Of a stretch of 64,000 nt of DNA, positions 17,602-26,344 are shown in pieces (the stretch's first letter is position 1; each line of letters opens with the position of its first letter). The DNA is taken from positions 62,001 to 126,000 of the forward strand of contig NZ_VTTO01000007.1 of NCBI RefSeq assembly GCF_008364825.1, written 5' to 3'. Under the pieces are notes generated by a model. That model was not told where the DNA came from, searched no databases, and saw nothing but the letters and a program-made list of their open reading frames with translations. Both the position numbers and the translations under genes were made by a program. Source of the stretch: Azospirillum sp. B21 (GTDB taxonomy: Bacteria; Pseudomonadota; Alphaproteobacteria; Azospirillales; Azospirillaceae).

Positions 17602-18648
17602 ATGCTGCTGACCCGCCGCACCCTGATGCAGACGGCGCTGACGCTGGGTGCCATGCACGCCTTCCCCGGCCTGACCTGGGCGCAGGCACGCCCGCTGGTC
17701 TTCGCGACCTTCACCGGCAGCTGGGAGGAGGCGCACAAGGCCGTGCTCGTCCCCGCCTTCCGCAAGGCCACCGGCAACGCCGACATGGTGCTCGACCCCA
17801 TGCTGTCGGTCGACCAGATCGCCAAGGTGAACGCGGCGAAGAACAACCCGCCGATCGACGTCATGCTGCACGATCCGGGTCCCGCGCTACAGGCCATCGC
17901 CCAGGATCTGGTCGAGCCCTATCCGGTGGAGAAGAGCGCCCATTACAAGGACCTGATCCCGGAGGCCCAGGTGCCGATGGGGCCGTCGCCCTTCTTCCAG
18001 GTGGTGGGCATCACCTACAACCCGGAAACGGTGAAGACGCCGCCGACCTCCTGGGCCGACCTGTGGAAGCCGGAATTCAAGGGCCGCGTCGGCATCACCA
18101 ACCTGAACTCCACGCTCGGCACCGGCTTCATGGTGGAGCTGGCCAAGATGCATGGCGGGTCGGAGTCCAACATCGACCCCGCCTTCAAGGCGCTGGAGGC
18201 GCTGCGCCCCAGCCTCGCCGCCGTTGCCGCCAACCCCGGCCAGCTCGCCACCCTGTTCCAGCAGGGCCAGATCGACATCTCCCCCGGCAATTTCAACGCC
18301 ATCCAGATCCTGAAGGCGCGCGGCGTCCCGGTGGAGTTCGTCATCCCCAAGGAAGGCGCCATCGCCTTCAAGACAACCATCCACATCGTCAAGAACTCTC
18401 CCAACAAGGAGCTGGCCTTCAAGCTGATCGAAGCCGCCCTGTCGCCGGAGGTGCAGGCCCAGCTGATGGAAGAGCCGTTCCTGATCGTGCCGACCAACAC
18501 CAAGGTTGCGATCAAGGGCGAACTCGCCAAGACGCTGGCCAAAGACCATGCCGAGATCGCGAAGAAGTTCGTTTTCCAGGACTGGGCCAAGATCAACGAG
18601 CAGCGCAGCGCCTGGATCGAACGCTTCAACCGCGAGATCAAGGTGTGA
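17602..18648 (+). CDS. Periplasmic substrate-binding protein, polyamine (PotD) type
   Basis: 348 residues. The signal peptide includes a twin-arginine-like motif (LLTRRTLMQ) and ends near WAQA/RPL, so export by Tat is possible. The mature protein follows the PotD/FbpA fold pattern: FATFTGSWEEAHKAVLVPAFRKATG, GITYNPETVKTPPTSWADLW and a long C-terminal helix region. It captures the ligand for the adjacent permeases; the ligand could be a polyamine, an amino-acid derivative or an opine. The amidase and regulator downstream suggest an amide-containing nitrogen source. Confidence 0.88.
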   Translation: MLLTRRTLMQTALTLGAMHAFPGLTWAQARPLVFATFTGSWEEAHKAVLVPAFRKATGNADMVLDPMLSVDQIAKVNAAKNNPPIDVMLHDPGPALQAIAQDLVEPYPVEKSAHYKDLIPEAQVPMGPSPFFQVVGITYNPETVKTPPTSWADLWKPEFKGRVGITNLNSTLGTGFMVELAKMHGGSESNIDPAFKALEALRPSLAAVAANPGQLATLFQQGQIDISPGNFNAIQILKARGVPVEFVIPKEGAIAFKTTIHIVKNSPNKELAFKLIEAALSPEVQAQLMEEPFLIVPTNTKVAIKGELAKTLAKDHAEIAKKFVFQDWAKINEQRSAWIERFNREIKV

Positions 18649-18658
18649 GGCATTGGCT

Positions 18659-18683
18659 GCCCTCTCCCGGACCGGGAGAGGGC
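18659..18683 (+). repeat. Intercistronic hairpin between binding protein and permease genes
   Basis: Perfect 12-base arms, GCCCTCTCCCGG (18659-18670) and CCGGGAGAGGGC (18672-18683), separated by one base. Such stems after a binding-protein gene commonly protect the upstream mRNA end and lower expression of the membrane genes, giving excess binding protein. Confidence 0.65.
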
Positions 18684-18704
18684 ACCTCAAGAGGAGACAC
18701 TCCC

Positions 18705-19562
18705 ATGGCCGCGACGCTGCGCAACGTCACCACCTACGACCTGAAATTGGCGGCGCCGCTGGCGGCGGGGTTCGTCGTCTTCTTCGTCACGCCGCTGGTC
18801 ATCCTGCTGGCGCTGAGCTTCCAGACCGACCCACAGGGCGGGCACTTCGGGCTGACCCAGTACGTCAACTTCCTCGGCGACAGCTTCAGCCTCGGCGTGC
18901 TGGGATCGACGCTGTGGCTGGGGGTGAAAGTCACGGCGCTGACGCTGCTGCTGGGCTATCCGGTGGCGTGGCTGCACCAGCGCTCCCCCGGATGGGCCAA
19001 GGGCGTCATCATGCTGCTGGTGCTGCTGCCGCTGCTGACCAGCGTGGTGGTGCGCACCTTCGCCTGGGTGGTCATCCTGGGGCGGCAGGGGATCGTCAAT
19101 GCCTCGCTGCTCGGGCTGGGGCTGATCGACACGCCGCTGAAGCTGCTCTACACGGAGGGCGGCGTGGTGATGGCGCTGGCCCAGGTGCAAATGCCGCTGA
19201 TGGTGCTGCCGCTGATCACGGCGCTGAGCCGGATCGACCCGAACCTCGCCGACGCCTCGTCGGTGCTGGGGGCCGGGCATTGGCGGACCTTCCGCAAGGT
19301 GATCCTGCCGCTGTCGCTGCCGGGGATCATCGCCGGCTGCCTGCTGACCTATGCCGCCGCCATCACCGCCTTCATCACCCAGAGCCTGATCGGCGGCGGG
19401 CAGATGCTGTTCATGCCGATGTACATCTACCAGCAGGCCTCGACCCTGCAGAACTGGCCCTTCGCCGCCGCAATCTCCGTCATCTTCCTTGTCGCGGTGC
19501 TGGTGGTGGTGTCGATCTTCAACGTGCTGGGCCGCCTGTCGCGCGGCTACACCAACGCCTGA
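18705..19562 (+). CDS. ABC transporter permease, PotB type
   Basis: 285 residues with six predicted membrane helices beginning LKLAAPLAAGFVVFFVTPLVI. The cytoplasmic EAA-like loop LADASSVLGAGHWRTFRKVILP, which docks on the ATPase, is present. A GAGGAG ribosome site precedes ATG 18705. It forms the channel together with the next permease, 16 bases downstream. Confidence 0.88.
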   Translation: MAATLRNVTTYDLKLAAPLAAGFVVFFVTPLVILLALSFQTDPQGGHFGLTQYVNFLGDSFSLGVLGSTLWLGVKVTALTLLLGYPVAWLHQRSPGWAKGVIMLLVLLPLLTSVVVRTFAWVVILGRQGIVNASLLGLGLIDTPLKLLYTEGGVVMALAQVQMPLMVLPLITALSRIDPNLADASSVLGAGHWRTFRKVILPLSLPGIIAGCLLTYAAAITAFITQSLIGGGQMLFMPMYIYQQASTLQNWPFAAAISVIFLVAVLVVVSIFNVLGRLSRGYTNA

Positions 19563-19578
19563 CTTTGGGGAGGCCGCC

Positions 19579-20391
19579 ATGGGCAACCGCCGTTTCGATT
19601 TCGACGCGCTCAGCTTCCGCATCGTCATGACGGGGGTTGCGCTGCTGGCCCTGCTGCTGCTGGCGGCCCCGACGGTCGTGGTGATCTGGGTGTCCTTCAC
19701 CAGCGGCTATTCGCTGAAATTCCCGCCGCCCGGCTATTCGCTGCGCTGGTATGTCGAGCTGTGGAACGCCTGGCAGCTCCAGTTCGCGCTGATGAACAGC
19801 CTGAAGGTGGCGGCATGGGCGACCGGCCTGTCGATCCTGCTGGGGGTCGCCGCATCGCTCGGCATCGCGCGCTCGGCCAGCCTGACGGCGCGGGTGCTTG
19901 ACAGCCTGTTCCTGTCGCCGCTGGTTCTGCCGGCGCTGGCCTTCGGGCTGTCGTCGCTGATGTTCTTCTCGCTGGTCGGCGTGCCGGTGTCGCCGCTGAC
20001 CCTCATCATCGGCCACACCGTGGTGTCCGTGCCCTTCGTGGTGCGCAACACCGTGGCGTCGCTGGCGCAGATGAACCCGACCCTGCTGGAGGCCTCGGCC
20101 AGCCTGGGCGCCACCCGCTGGTTCACCTTCCGCCGCATCACCCTGCCGCTGATCCGGCCGGGCATCATGGCCGGCGGATTCATTGCCTTCATGGCGTCTT
20201 TCGACAATGTGCCGGTGTCGCTGTTCCTGCGCGATGCGGCGACCGACATGCTGCCGATCCGCATGTGGCAGGATCTGGAAGGCAAGCTGGACGTAACGGT
20301 CGCGGCGCTGTCGGGCGTGCTGATCGTCGCCACCATCGCGCTGATGATGGTGATGGAGCGCGTCGCCGGCCTGTCGAAGCGGTTGACCTGA
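19579..20391 (+). CDS. ABC transporter permease, PotC type
   Basis: 270 residues, about six membrane helices. The ATPase-docking loop LLEASASLGATRWFTFRRITLP is present. Partner of the PotB-like permease. The stop lies 6 bases from the end of the convergent transthyretin-like gene, so the two transcripts probably overlap. Confidence 0.88.
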   Translation: MGNRRFDFDALSFRIVMTGVALLALLLLAAPTVVVIWVSFTSGYSLKFPPPGYSLRWYVELWNAWQLQFALMNSLKVAAWATGLSILLGVAASLGIARSASLTARVLDSLFLSPLVLPALAFGLSSLMFFSLVGVPVSPLTLIIGHTVVSVPFVVRNTVASLAQMNPTLLEASASLGATRWFTFRRITLPLIRPGIMAGGFIAFMASFDNVPVSLFLRDAATDMLPIRMWQDLEGKLDVTVAALSGVLIVATIALMMVMERVAGLSKRLT

Positions 20392-20397
20392 GCCGGC

Positions 20398-20751
20398 CTA
20401 CACACCCAGAAAGAGAGAAACCCCGAAGGGGGTGAATTTGAAGGGCAGATGCAGATGGCGGTCCAGGTCGGTCACCACGAAGCGGAACGGCATGATGTCG
20501 AGGAAGCGGATCTGCTCCTCCGGATATCCCGCCGCGCGCAGCCAGTCGCCGACATGGAACAGCACCTCGTGCGGGCCGGGGGCGATGCCCTCGCCGCGGA
20601 CGGTGGGGTGGTCGAGCTGACCGTTGGCGCCGAGCCGGCCGTCGGCCAGCAGGCGGCGGTCGGGCGTCAGGGCGTAAAGCTCCACCGGCAGCCCTTCGGC
20701 GGCGACGCCGCGCGCCACATCCACGCCATGAATCGAAATGCCGCCGGCCAT
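20398..20751 (-). CDS. Transthyretin-like protein (5-hydroxyisourate hydrolase family, altered active site)
   Basis: 117 residues, the usual size of HIU hydrolase subunits. The N-terminal ISIHGVDVARGVAAEGLPVEL keeps the His of THxLD. HVGDWLRAAGY matches the EFHAGDYF region, and RHLHLPFKFTPFG keeps the HxH before the C-terminus. Two catalytic features of HIU hydrolases differ: the Arg of DGR is Gln (ANGQLDHP), and the terminal YRGS tetrapeptide is FLGV. True HIU hydrolases complete uric acid ring opening to allantoin. This protein may act on another cyclic ureide or only bind ligand. It stands alone on the minus strand; its start is 26 bases from the divergent MFS gene. Confidence 0.75.
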   Translation of the reverse strand: MAGGISIHGVDVARGVAAEGLPVELYALTPDRRLLADGRLGANGQLDHPTVRGEGIAPGPHEVLFHVGDWLRAAGYPEEQIRFLDIMPFRFVVTDLDRHLHLPFKFTPFGVSLFLGV

Positions 20752-20777
20752 GCCGCCTCCAGGTCAGAGTTTCCGCA

Positions 20778-21986
20778 ATGGTAGCCGAGACGGCGGCGCT
20801 CGCGCCAGCGCCGGCCGAGCCTCCGGCGATGCCGCCGCTTCTGCCGGCGCTGATCGGAATGACCGGCCTGCAGGCACTGGTCGCTCTCGCCCTGTTCGCG
20901 CCGGGAGTTCTGGCGCCACGCATGGGGATCGACCCGGCGGGGCTGGGGCTGTTCACCACCACCGGCTTTGCGGTGGGGATGGCGGCGTCGCTCTGCGGAG
21001 GGGTGCTGGCCGGACGGCTGGGATCCTTCCGGGTGGCCAGCTTCTGCGCGGTGGCGGTGGCCGCGGCCATGCTTTGTGCGATGACGGGGAGCGGCGCCTT
21101 GGCGCTGCTGGCAGCGGGGATCGCCATCGGGCTGGCCTGCGGGCCGGAGACGCCGGCCAGCGCCGCCATCCTCGGCCGGCTGGTGCGGGAGGCGGATCGG
21201 CCGATGGTGTTCTCGGTCCGGCAGACCGGCAACCAGATCGGCGCGATGGCAGGATCGCTGGCCCTGCCGCTGCTGGCCGCCGTCACCGATCCGCGCGCCG
21301 GCTATGCGGCCATCGCCGCGCTGGCGCTGGTTTGCGTCCTGCCCTTCGAACGGTTGCGGACGGCTTACGATCCGCTGACCCGATCCGCCACGACCGCCTT
21401 CGGGCTGGGGGCGGCGATCCGGCTGCTGCGCAGCGACCCGGCGCTGCGGCGGCTGGCATTGGCCTCCTTTCCCTATTCGGCGAGCCAACTGACGCTGAAC
21501 GGCTTCTTCGTTGTCTTCGCGGTGGCGGAGCTGGGGCTGGAGCATGTCGCCGCCGGGGTGGCACTGGCGGCCGGACAGGCGGGCGGGCTCGCCGGACGGC
21601 TCGGCTGGGGCGTGGTCGCCTCGCGCTGGGTGGCGCCGCGCCGGCTGGTCGGGCTGCTGGGGCTGGGCATGGCGGCGGCTTCGGCGCTGGTCGCGCTGGC
21701 CGGCGCCGCCCTGCCCTTCCCGGCCTTGGCGGCTGCGACCTTCCTGTTCGGGCTGACCGCCAGCGGCTGGAACGGGGTCTTCCTGGCCGAGGTGGCGCGG
21801 CTGGCTCCCGCGGGGCGCATCGGCGAGGCGACGGGGGCGGTGATGGTCGGCGGCTTCGCCGGGCTGATCGCCGGCCCGGTCCTGCTGGTGGCCGCCGCCG
21901 CGGTCAGCACCCTGGCCACCGGCTATCTCGTGGTGAGCCTGCTGGCGGCACTGGCGGGACTGAGCCTTCTCGGAGATAAGCGATGA
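20778..21986 (+). CDS. Major facilitator superfamily transporter
   Basis: 402 residues, twelve predicted membrane helices, beginning with a Pro/Ala-rich cytoplasmic leader. The loop with VREADRPMVFSVRQTGNQIGA matches a subgroup of cyanate/nitrate-like or drug-type MFS carriers. The stop overlaps the amidase start by 4 bases (ATGA), so the carrier probably moves the substrate or product of the amidase. Substrate not deducible from the sequence. Confidence 0.82.
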   Translation: MVAETAALAPAPAEPPAMPPLLPALIGMTGLQALVALALFAPGVLAPRMGIDPAGLGLFTTTGFAVGMAASLCGGVLAGRLGSFRVASFCAVAVAAAMLCAMTGSGALALLAAGIAIGLACGPETPASAAILGRLVREADRPMVFSVRQTGNQIGAMAGSLALPLLAAVTDPRAGYAAIAALALVCVLPFERLRTAYDPLTRSATTAFGLGAAIRLLRSDPALRRLALASFPYSASQLTLNGFFVVFAVAELGLEHVAAGVALAAGQAGGLAGRLGWGVVASRWVAPRRLVGLLGLGMAAASALVALAGAALPFPALAAATFLFGLTASGWNGVFLAEVARLAPAGRIGEATGAVMVGGFAGLIAGPVLLVAAAAVSTLATGYLVVSLLAALAGLSLLGDKR

Positions 21987-23410
21987 CCCTTCCCCTTCGC
22001 GCCGCAGCCATTGCCGACGCCGTCCGCAACGGCCACAGCAGCGCCCGCACCGTCACCGAAGCGGCACTCGCCCGCATCGCCGCCGGCAATCCCGCCCTGA
22101 ACGCCCTGGTCGCCGTCCATGCCGAACAGGCACTGGACGAGGCCGACGCGGTGGACCGCCGCCTTGCCGCCAGAGAGAATTTGCAGCTGGAGGATCTGCC
22201 GTTGGCCGGCGTGCCGGTGGCGGTCAAGGACACCATCTGGGTCGCCGACCGCCGCGTCACCCAGGGGTCGCGCCTGTTCGCCGACTTCCGCGCCCCCGCC
22301 GACGCCATCGCTGTGGAACGGCTGCGCCGCGCCGGTGCGGTGGTCGTCGGCATGGCCAACAGCTCGGAATTCGCCTGCAAGGGCGTCACCACCAACCCGC
22401 TGTTCGGCCCGACCCGCCACCCGATGGACCCGACGCTGACCCCCGGCGGCTCCAGCGGCGGACCGGCGGCCGCGATTGCCGGCGGGCTGGTTCCGCTGGC
22501 GCTGGGCACCGATGCGGGGGGATCGAGCCGCCGCCCGCCGGCCCATGTCGGCGTGGTCGGCTTCAAGCCCGGCTTCGGTGCGATCCCCTACGGCCCCGGC
22601 TTCGCCGAGCCCTTCGTCGGCATTGCGGTCATGGCGCCCATCGCCGCCGATGTCACCGACACCGCCCTGATGTTCGAGGCGCTGGCCGGCCCCGACCCGC
22701 GCGACCCCGACAGCGCCGCCATCGCCCCGGCGGAGGAGCGGCCGGTTTCCTCCCTGACCGTCGCCTACAGCCCGGCATTCGGCCTGGACGCCCCGGTTGA
22801 CGACGACGTGCGCGACGCGGTGGAGCGGGCGGTGGAGGCGCTGGCCCATGCCGGTGCCCGCATCGTCCCTCCCGAAGGCCGGTTCCCGCACTGGCCTGCC
22901 GGCGTCACCGAAACGGCGCTGATGCCGCTGCAGCATGCCGGGCTTGCCGCACTTTATGCCGAGGCCTTCCGCCGCGACCCCGGCCTGTTCGATCCCGACA
23001 TCGCCGTGCAGATCGAGCGCGGCCTGTCCTTGAGCGGGGCGGAGGTCGCGGCGGCACAGCTGCTCGGCGTCGAGGTCGGCCGTGCGCTGGCCGCGCAGTT
23101 TTCCGCGGTGGACCTGATCGTCGGGCCGACCACGCCCTGTGTCGCCTGGCCGCTGGACCGGCTGGGACCGGAGACCATCGGCGGACAGCCGGTGCCGCCG
23201 CGCGCCCATGCAGTCTTCACCCCGCTGTTCAACCACGCCAAGGTCCCGGCGCTCAGCCTGCCCTGCGGGACCGGGCGCGGCGGGCTGCCGGTGGGGTTGC
23301 AGATCGTGGCGCCCCGCGGCATGGACCGCAGGGTGCTGCGCTTTGCCGCTTTCGCAGAGGAAACGCTCGCCGGATGCGTGCCGGAGTCCCAGCCAAGAGC
23401 CCGACCATGA
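21983..23410 (+). CDS. Amidase-signature family hydrolase
   Basis: 475 residues. The Ser-cisSer-Lys triad of the amidase signature family is visible: Lys in VAVKDTIWV, cis-Ser in the GGSSGGPAAAIAGG loop, and nucleophile Ser in GTDAGGSSRRP. The family usually has GSIRxPA here; this enzyme reads GSSRRPPA. It hydrolyses a C-N amide bond, releasing ammonia or an amine; candidates include AtzF- or GatA-like ureido and amide substrates. Coupled to the MFS gene by ATGA overlap and to the GntR gene by another, so all three are one translation unit. Confidence 0.88.
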   Translation: MTLPLRAAAIADAVRNGHSSARTVTEAALARIAAGNPALNALVAVHAEQALDEADAVDRRLAARENLQLEDLPLAGVPVAVKDTIWVADRRVTQGSRLFADFRAPADAIAVERLRRAGAVVVGMANSSEFACKGVTTNPLFGPTRHPMDPTLTPGGSSGGPAAAIAGGLVPLALGTDAGGSSRRPPAHVGVVGFKPGFGAIPYGPGFAEPFVGIAVMAPIAADVTDTALMFEALAGPDPRDPDSAAIAPAEERPVSSLTVAYSPAFGLDAPVDDDVRDAVERAVEALAHAGARIVPPEGRFPHWPAGVTETALMPLQHAGLAALYAEAFRRDPGLFDPDIAVQIERGLSLSGAEVAAAQLLGVEVGRALAAQFSAVDLIVGPTTPCVAWPLDRLGPETIGGQPVPPRAHAVFTPLFNHAKVPALSLPCGTGRGGLPVGLQIVAPRGMDRRVLRFAAFAEETLAGCVPESQPRARP

Positions 23411-24135
23411 CCTTCGAGAACGACCCGCCGGACGCTGCCCCGGACACCGTCCCAGCCCGCCGCCGGCGTGCGGTTCCGCCGCCGCCCCTGGCCGACATGG
23501 CGGTGGACCGGCTGCGCGACATGATCATCTATGGCGAGCTGGCGCCGTCCGCCCGCCTGATCGAACCGGAACTGAGCGACAAGCTCGGCATCTCCCGCAC
23601 GCCGCTGCGCGAGGCGCTGAAGCTGCTGGCGGCCGACGGGCTGGTGATGCTGCGGCCCAACCGCAACGCCATCGTCGCCCCGCTCGACGCCGCCGAGCTG
23701 ACCCACCTGTTCGAGGCGGAAGGCTGCATCGAGAGCTTCGCCGCCCGCCTCGCCGCCGAACGGATGACCGCCGCCGACCTGCGCCGCCTGCGCGGCTTCC
23801 AGGAGAAGATCGAGGCGCTGCAGGGTGCCGGCGCGCTGGAGGAGTACTTCGCGATCAACCAGAAGATCCACCGGCTGATCGTGTCGAGCGCCAAGAACCC
23901 GGCGCTGGTGGAGGCGCATGACCGGCTGCTCGGCCGGCTGGCGCGGGCGCGCTATTTCGCGCTGGGCGCCCAGGGCCGCTGGAAGGAATCGGTGCTGGAG
24001 CACCGCGAGATCCTGGCGGCGCTGGAGGCCCGCGACGGCGCCACCGCCGAGCATCTGTTCGTGCACCATGTCGGCCGCACCGGCGAGGTGGTGGCCGCGG
24101 CTTGCGCGTCTCCCCGCGCCCGGCGGGCAGGGTGA
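23407..24135 (+). CDS. GntR-family transcriptional regulator (FCD ligand domain)
   Basis: 242 residues from ATG 23407, overlapping the amidase TGA. Winged helix: VDRLRDMIIYGELAPSARL, LSDKLGISRTPLREALKLLAADGLV, then the FCD all-helical ligand domain (YFAINQKIHRLIV, SVLEHREILAALEARDG), which binds metal and small acids in this family. It is the last gene of the MFS-amidase unit and is probably the local repressor; the palindrome at 16342-16353 is one possible site. Confidence 0.87.
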   Translation: MTFENDPPDAAPDTVPARRRRAVPPPPLADMAVDRLRDMIIYGELAPSARLIEPELSDKLGISRTPLREALKLLAADGLVMLRPNRNAIVAPLDAAELTHLFEAEGCIESFAARLAAERMTAADLRRLRGFQEKIEALQGAGALEEYFAINQKIHRLIVSSAKNPALVEAHDRLLGRLARARYFALGAQGRWKESVLEHREILAALEARDGATAEHLFVHHVGRTGEVVAAACASPRARRAG

Positions 24136-24148
24136 GGGACGCGCGGAT

Positions 24149-25843
24149 TCAGACACCCGCAATCTGCAACGTGCCGTACAACAGGCTGATCGGCTGCGTG
24201 GAGGCGAGCTGCGTCACCTCGCCCCTGTCGGAATCGAGGCGGAACAGCGCAACGGCTTGGTTGGCGTCCGTCGCGCTGAAATAGAGACTGTCGCCGACCG
24301 CGCGCAAATTCGTGGGCTGCGTCCATGTTGTGTCGTGCGATCTGTCCGTCACCATGCGGGTGCCGGCCTCGGTGCCGTCGCTCATCCACAGCCCCCGTCC
24401 ATGGATGCCGTCGTCGGCGGTGAAGAACAGCAGTTCGTCCACCACGGTGAAATCCCCGATGCCGGAGCCTTCGCCGCCCGGCGCGATGTCCTTCACCATG
24501 CGCGTCCCCTGCGCCGTTCCGTCCGAAATCCAGAGTTCGGCGCCATGCTCCCCATTGCTTGCCACCAAGGCGATCCGGTCGCCGAAGGCGCTGAACCGGC
24601 TGGGCAGGGAAAAGCCGGCCGACGGGAAATCCTTTACCAGCACCGTGCCTTCCGGAGTGCCGTCACTCTTCCACAAATCCTCTCCGCGGTTGAAGAACAG
24701 CGTGTCCTCGACCGCGGTCAGCACCACCGGGCGCCCGATCCGCGGGTTGTCCCCAAGCCCGTCATAGAGCCTGACCGTGCCCTCTTCGGTTCCATCCGTG
24801 ACCCACAGCTGACTGTAGGACCCGGCGCCGTCCCAAGCAGTCAGGAACAACTGATCGTCGACCGCCGTGAAATGCGCCGGGAAGATGGGCAGCGGGACCG
24901 GCGGATCGAACGGCCCGGGATAGAAATCCTTGACCAGCATCGTGCCCGCCTCAGTACCGTCCGACCGCCACAGCGCTCTGCCATGCTCACTGTCGGTCGC
25001 CGAGAAGAAAAGTTCGTCGCCGACCGCAGTCAAATTGTAGGGATAAACCCCGGTCATGGGGCCTCCGATGTCCTTCACCATATGCGTGCCGGCGGCCGTT
25101 CCGTCGCTCACCCACAGTTCCGCACCGTGCTGGCCGTCATTTGCCTGGAAGAAGACCTGACCGTCCACCACGGTCAGCGACATGGGCGACGAGCCCTCCC
25201 CGCCCGGACTGATGTCGGCCACCAAGCGGGTTCCGGCCGGGGTCCCGTCGGTGGACCACAATTCGCGACCATGGACGCCGTCGTCGGCGCTGAAAAGCAC
25301 GCGCCCGTTCAATTCCACGAACTCCGCCGGTTCGGAAGAAGCCGAACCCGGCGCCATATCCCGTAGCAGGAAGGCGCGGCGTCCGTCGGTTCCCCACAGC
25401 TCGTTGCCGTGTGTGCCGTCCGTCGCCGCGAACACGGCGCTGGCCTTCAGCGGACCGTCTTTCAGCCGCAGATTCTCGGCGGTGAGGTCCTCTCGCGACA
25501 GGCCCATCAGCTTCACGCCGTCGCGCGGCCCGAAATCCAGAACCAGCCCGTCGCTGTCCTGGTGGGAGCGGGCAAGCACATCGTCCAGACTGCGGATTCC
25601 GCTCCAACCTCGCAGATCCAACAAGTCGCCGCCGGCCCCGCCCTGGAAATCTCCGATGCAGTCCCAGCCATCGCCGGGCCTGAGGACGAATCGGTCGCTG
25701 CCGCCACCGCCCTCCATATAGTCGTTGCCGCGATTGCCGACGACGGTGTCATCCCCCTCTCCGCCGAACAGAAGGTCGCGACGCCCGCCGCCCGTGATCG
25801 TCCGCCCGGATGCGCCATGATCCTGCGCGTGGTTCAGTTCCAT
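24149..25843 (-). CDS. RTX-motif protein with eight ELWxSDGT repeats
   Basis: 564 residues. No signal peptide. Residues 17-52 hold glycine-aspartate nonapeptides (GGEGDDTVV, GNRGNDYME, GGGGSDRFV) of the calcium-binding RTX type. From about 140 to 535 there are eight copies of a roughly 45-residue unit with the core ELWxSDGTxxGTxxVKD (e.g. GRELWSTDGTPAGT, GAELWISDGTAQGT), alternating with VxxxLFFxAxDxxHG. A ninth, worn copy is near the end. Such repeats are predicted to form a beta-propeller. RTX motifs suggest type I secretion, but no ABC exporter is nearby and the usual order is reversed (RTX first). Function unknown. Confidence 0.8.
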   Translation of the reverse strand: MELNHAQDHGASGRTITGGGRRDLLFGGEGDDTVVGNRGNDYMEGGGGSDRFVLRPGDGWDCIGDFQGGAGGDLLDLRGWSGIRSLDDVLARSHQDSDGLVLDFGPRDGVKLMGLSREDLTAENLRLKDGPLKASAVFAATDGTHGNELWGTDGRRAFLLRDMAPGSASSEPAEFVELNGRVLFSADDGVHGRELWSTDGTPAGTRLVADISPGGEGSSPMSLTVVDGQVFFQANDGQHGAELWVSDGTAAGTHMVKDIGGPMTGVYPYNLTAVGDELFFSATDSEHGRALWRSDGTEAGTMLVKDFYPGPFDPPVPLPIFPAHFTAVDDQLFLTAWDGAGSYSQLWVTDGTEEGTVRLYDGLGDNPRIGRPVVLTAVEDTLFFNRGEDLWKSDGTPEGTVLVKDFPSAGFSLPSRFSAFGDRIALVASNGEHGAELWISDGTAQGTRMVKDIAPGGEGSGIGDFTVVDELLFFTADDGIHGRGLWMSDGTEAGTRMVTDRSHDTTWTQPTNLRAVGDSLYFSATDANQAVALFRLDSDRGEVTQLASTQPISLLYGTLQIAGV

Positions 25844-26344
25844 GACCGTCCCCTTTGCGATGACATCTGCAACGCCAGGGAAATCTACACTCTTTGGTTG
25901 TTGTCCCGAAGGACGCGGTCAGCCACTGCCCTATCGTCCAACCACCTACCCCGGTCCGGGCGAAAGGGAGGCCGGCCATCCCGACAGAAAGAGGTACTCA
26001 CGCTCACCTGACGAAATGCCGCAGGTGGCGCGGTTGACCGCCGGCCGGAGGCGCAACTAATATACCAGCAACTGGAATGGTAGTATGCAACGCCACGAAC
26101 GGTACCGAAGCGGCACCGCTCCCGACGATGGCCGGACTGCTCCAGGAGACTGTGCTTAAACGCGAAGAACCGCCGCCCGACGCGGCGTGGAAGCCTGGAA
26201 TGCGGCTTCCGCGTCCGCCCTTCGGCGCGCCCCCGACCGATTCGGAACATGGCCGATCCGGAACATGACCGATCCGGGATCGGCGGGGGTGCGGGATCGA
26301 ACATCGGCGGCGGTGACGCGCGTCCTGGCTGGAGACGCCAAATC
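25844..26344. other. Intergenic region upstream of the hexuronate genes
   Basis: About 500 bases with no supported gene; short open frames here do not resemble proteins. A lower-GC patch at 26055-26095 contains a loose inverted repeat around ATACCA and TGGTAGTAT that could be an operator for the exuT-uxuBA genes. The evidence for it is weak. Confidence 0.35.

Noticed and set aside
17595-18700. Alternative plus-strand frame that runs across the binding-protein gene into the permease
   Set aside because: Only the permease part of that frame is protein-like; the rest is a frame shadow of the binding protein, so it is not a fusion.
24149-25843. Type I secreted toxin
   Set aside because: There is no toxin domain, acyltransferase or ABC exporter nearby, and only three RTX nonapeptides, placed at the N-terminus.
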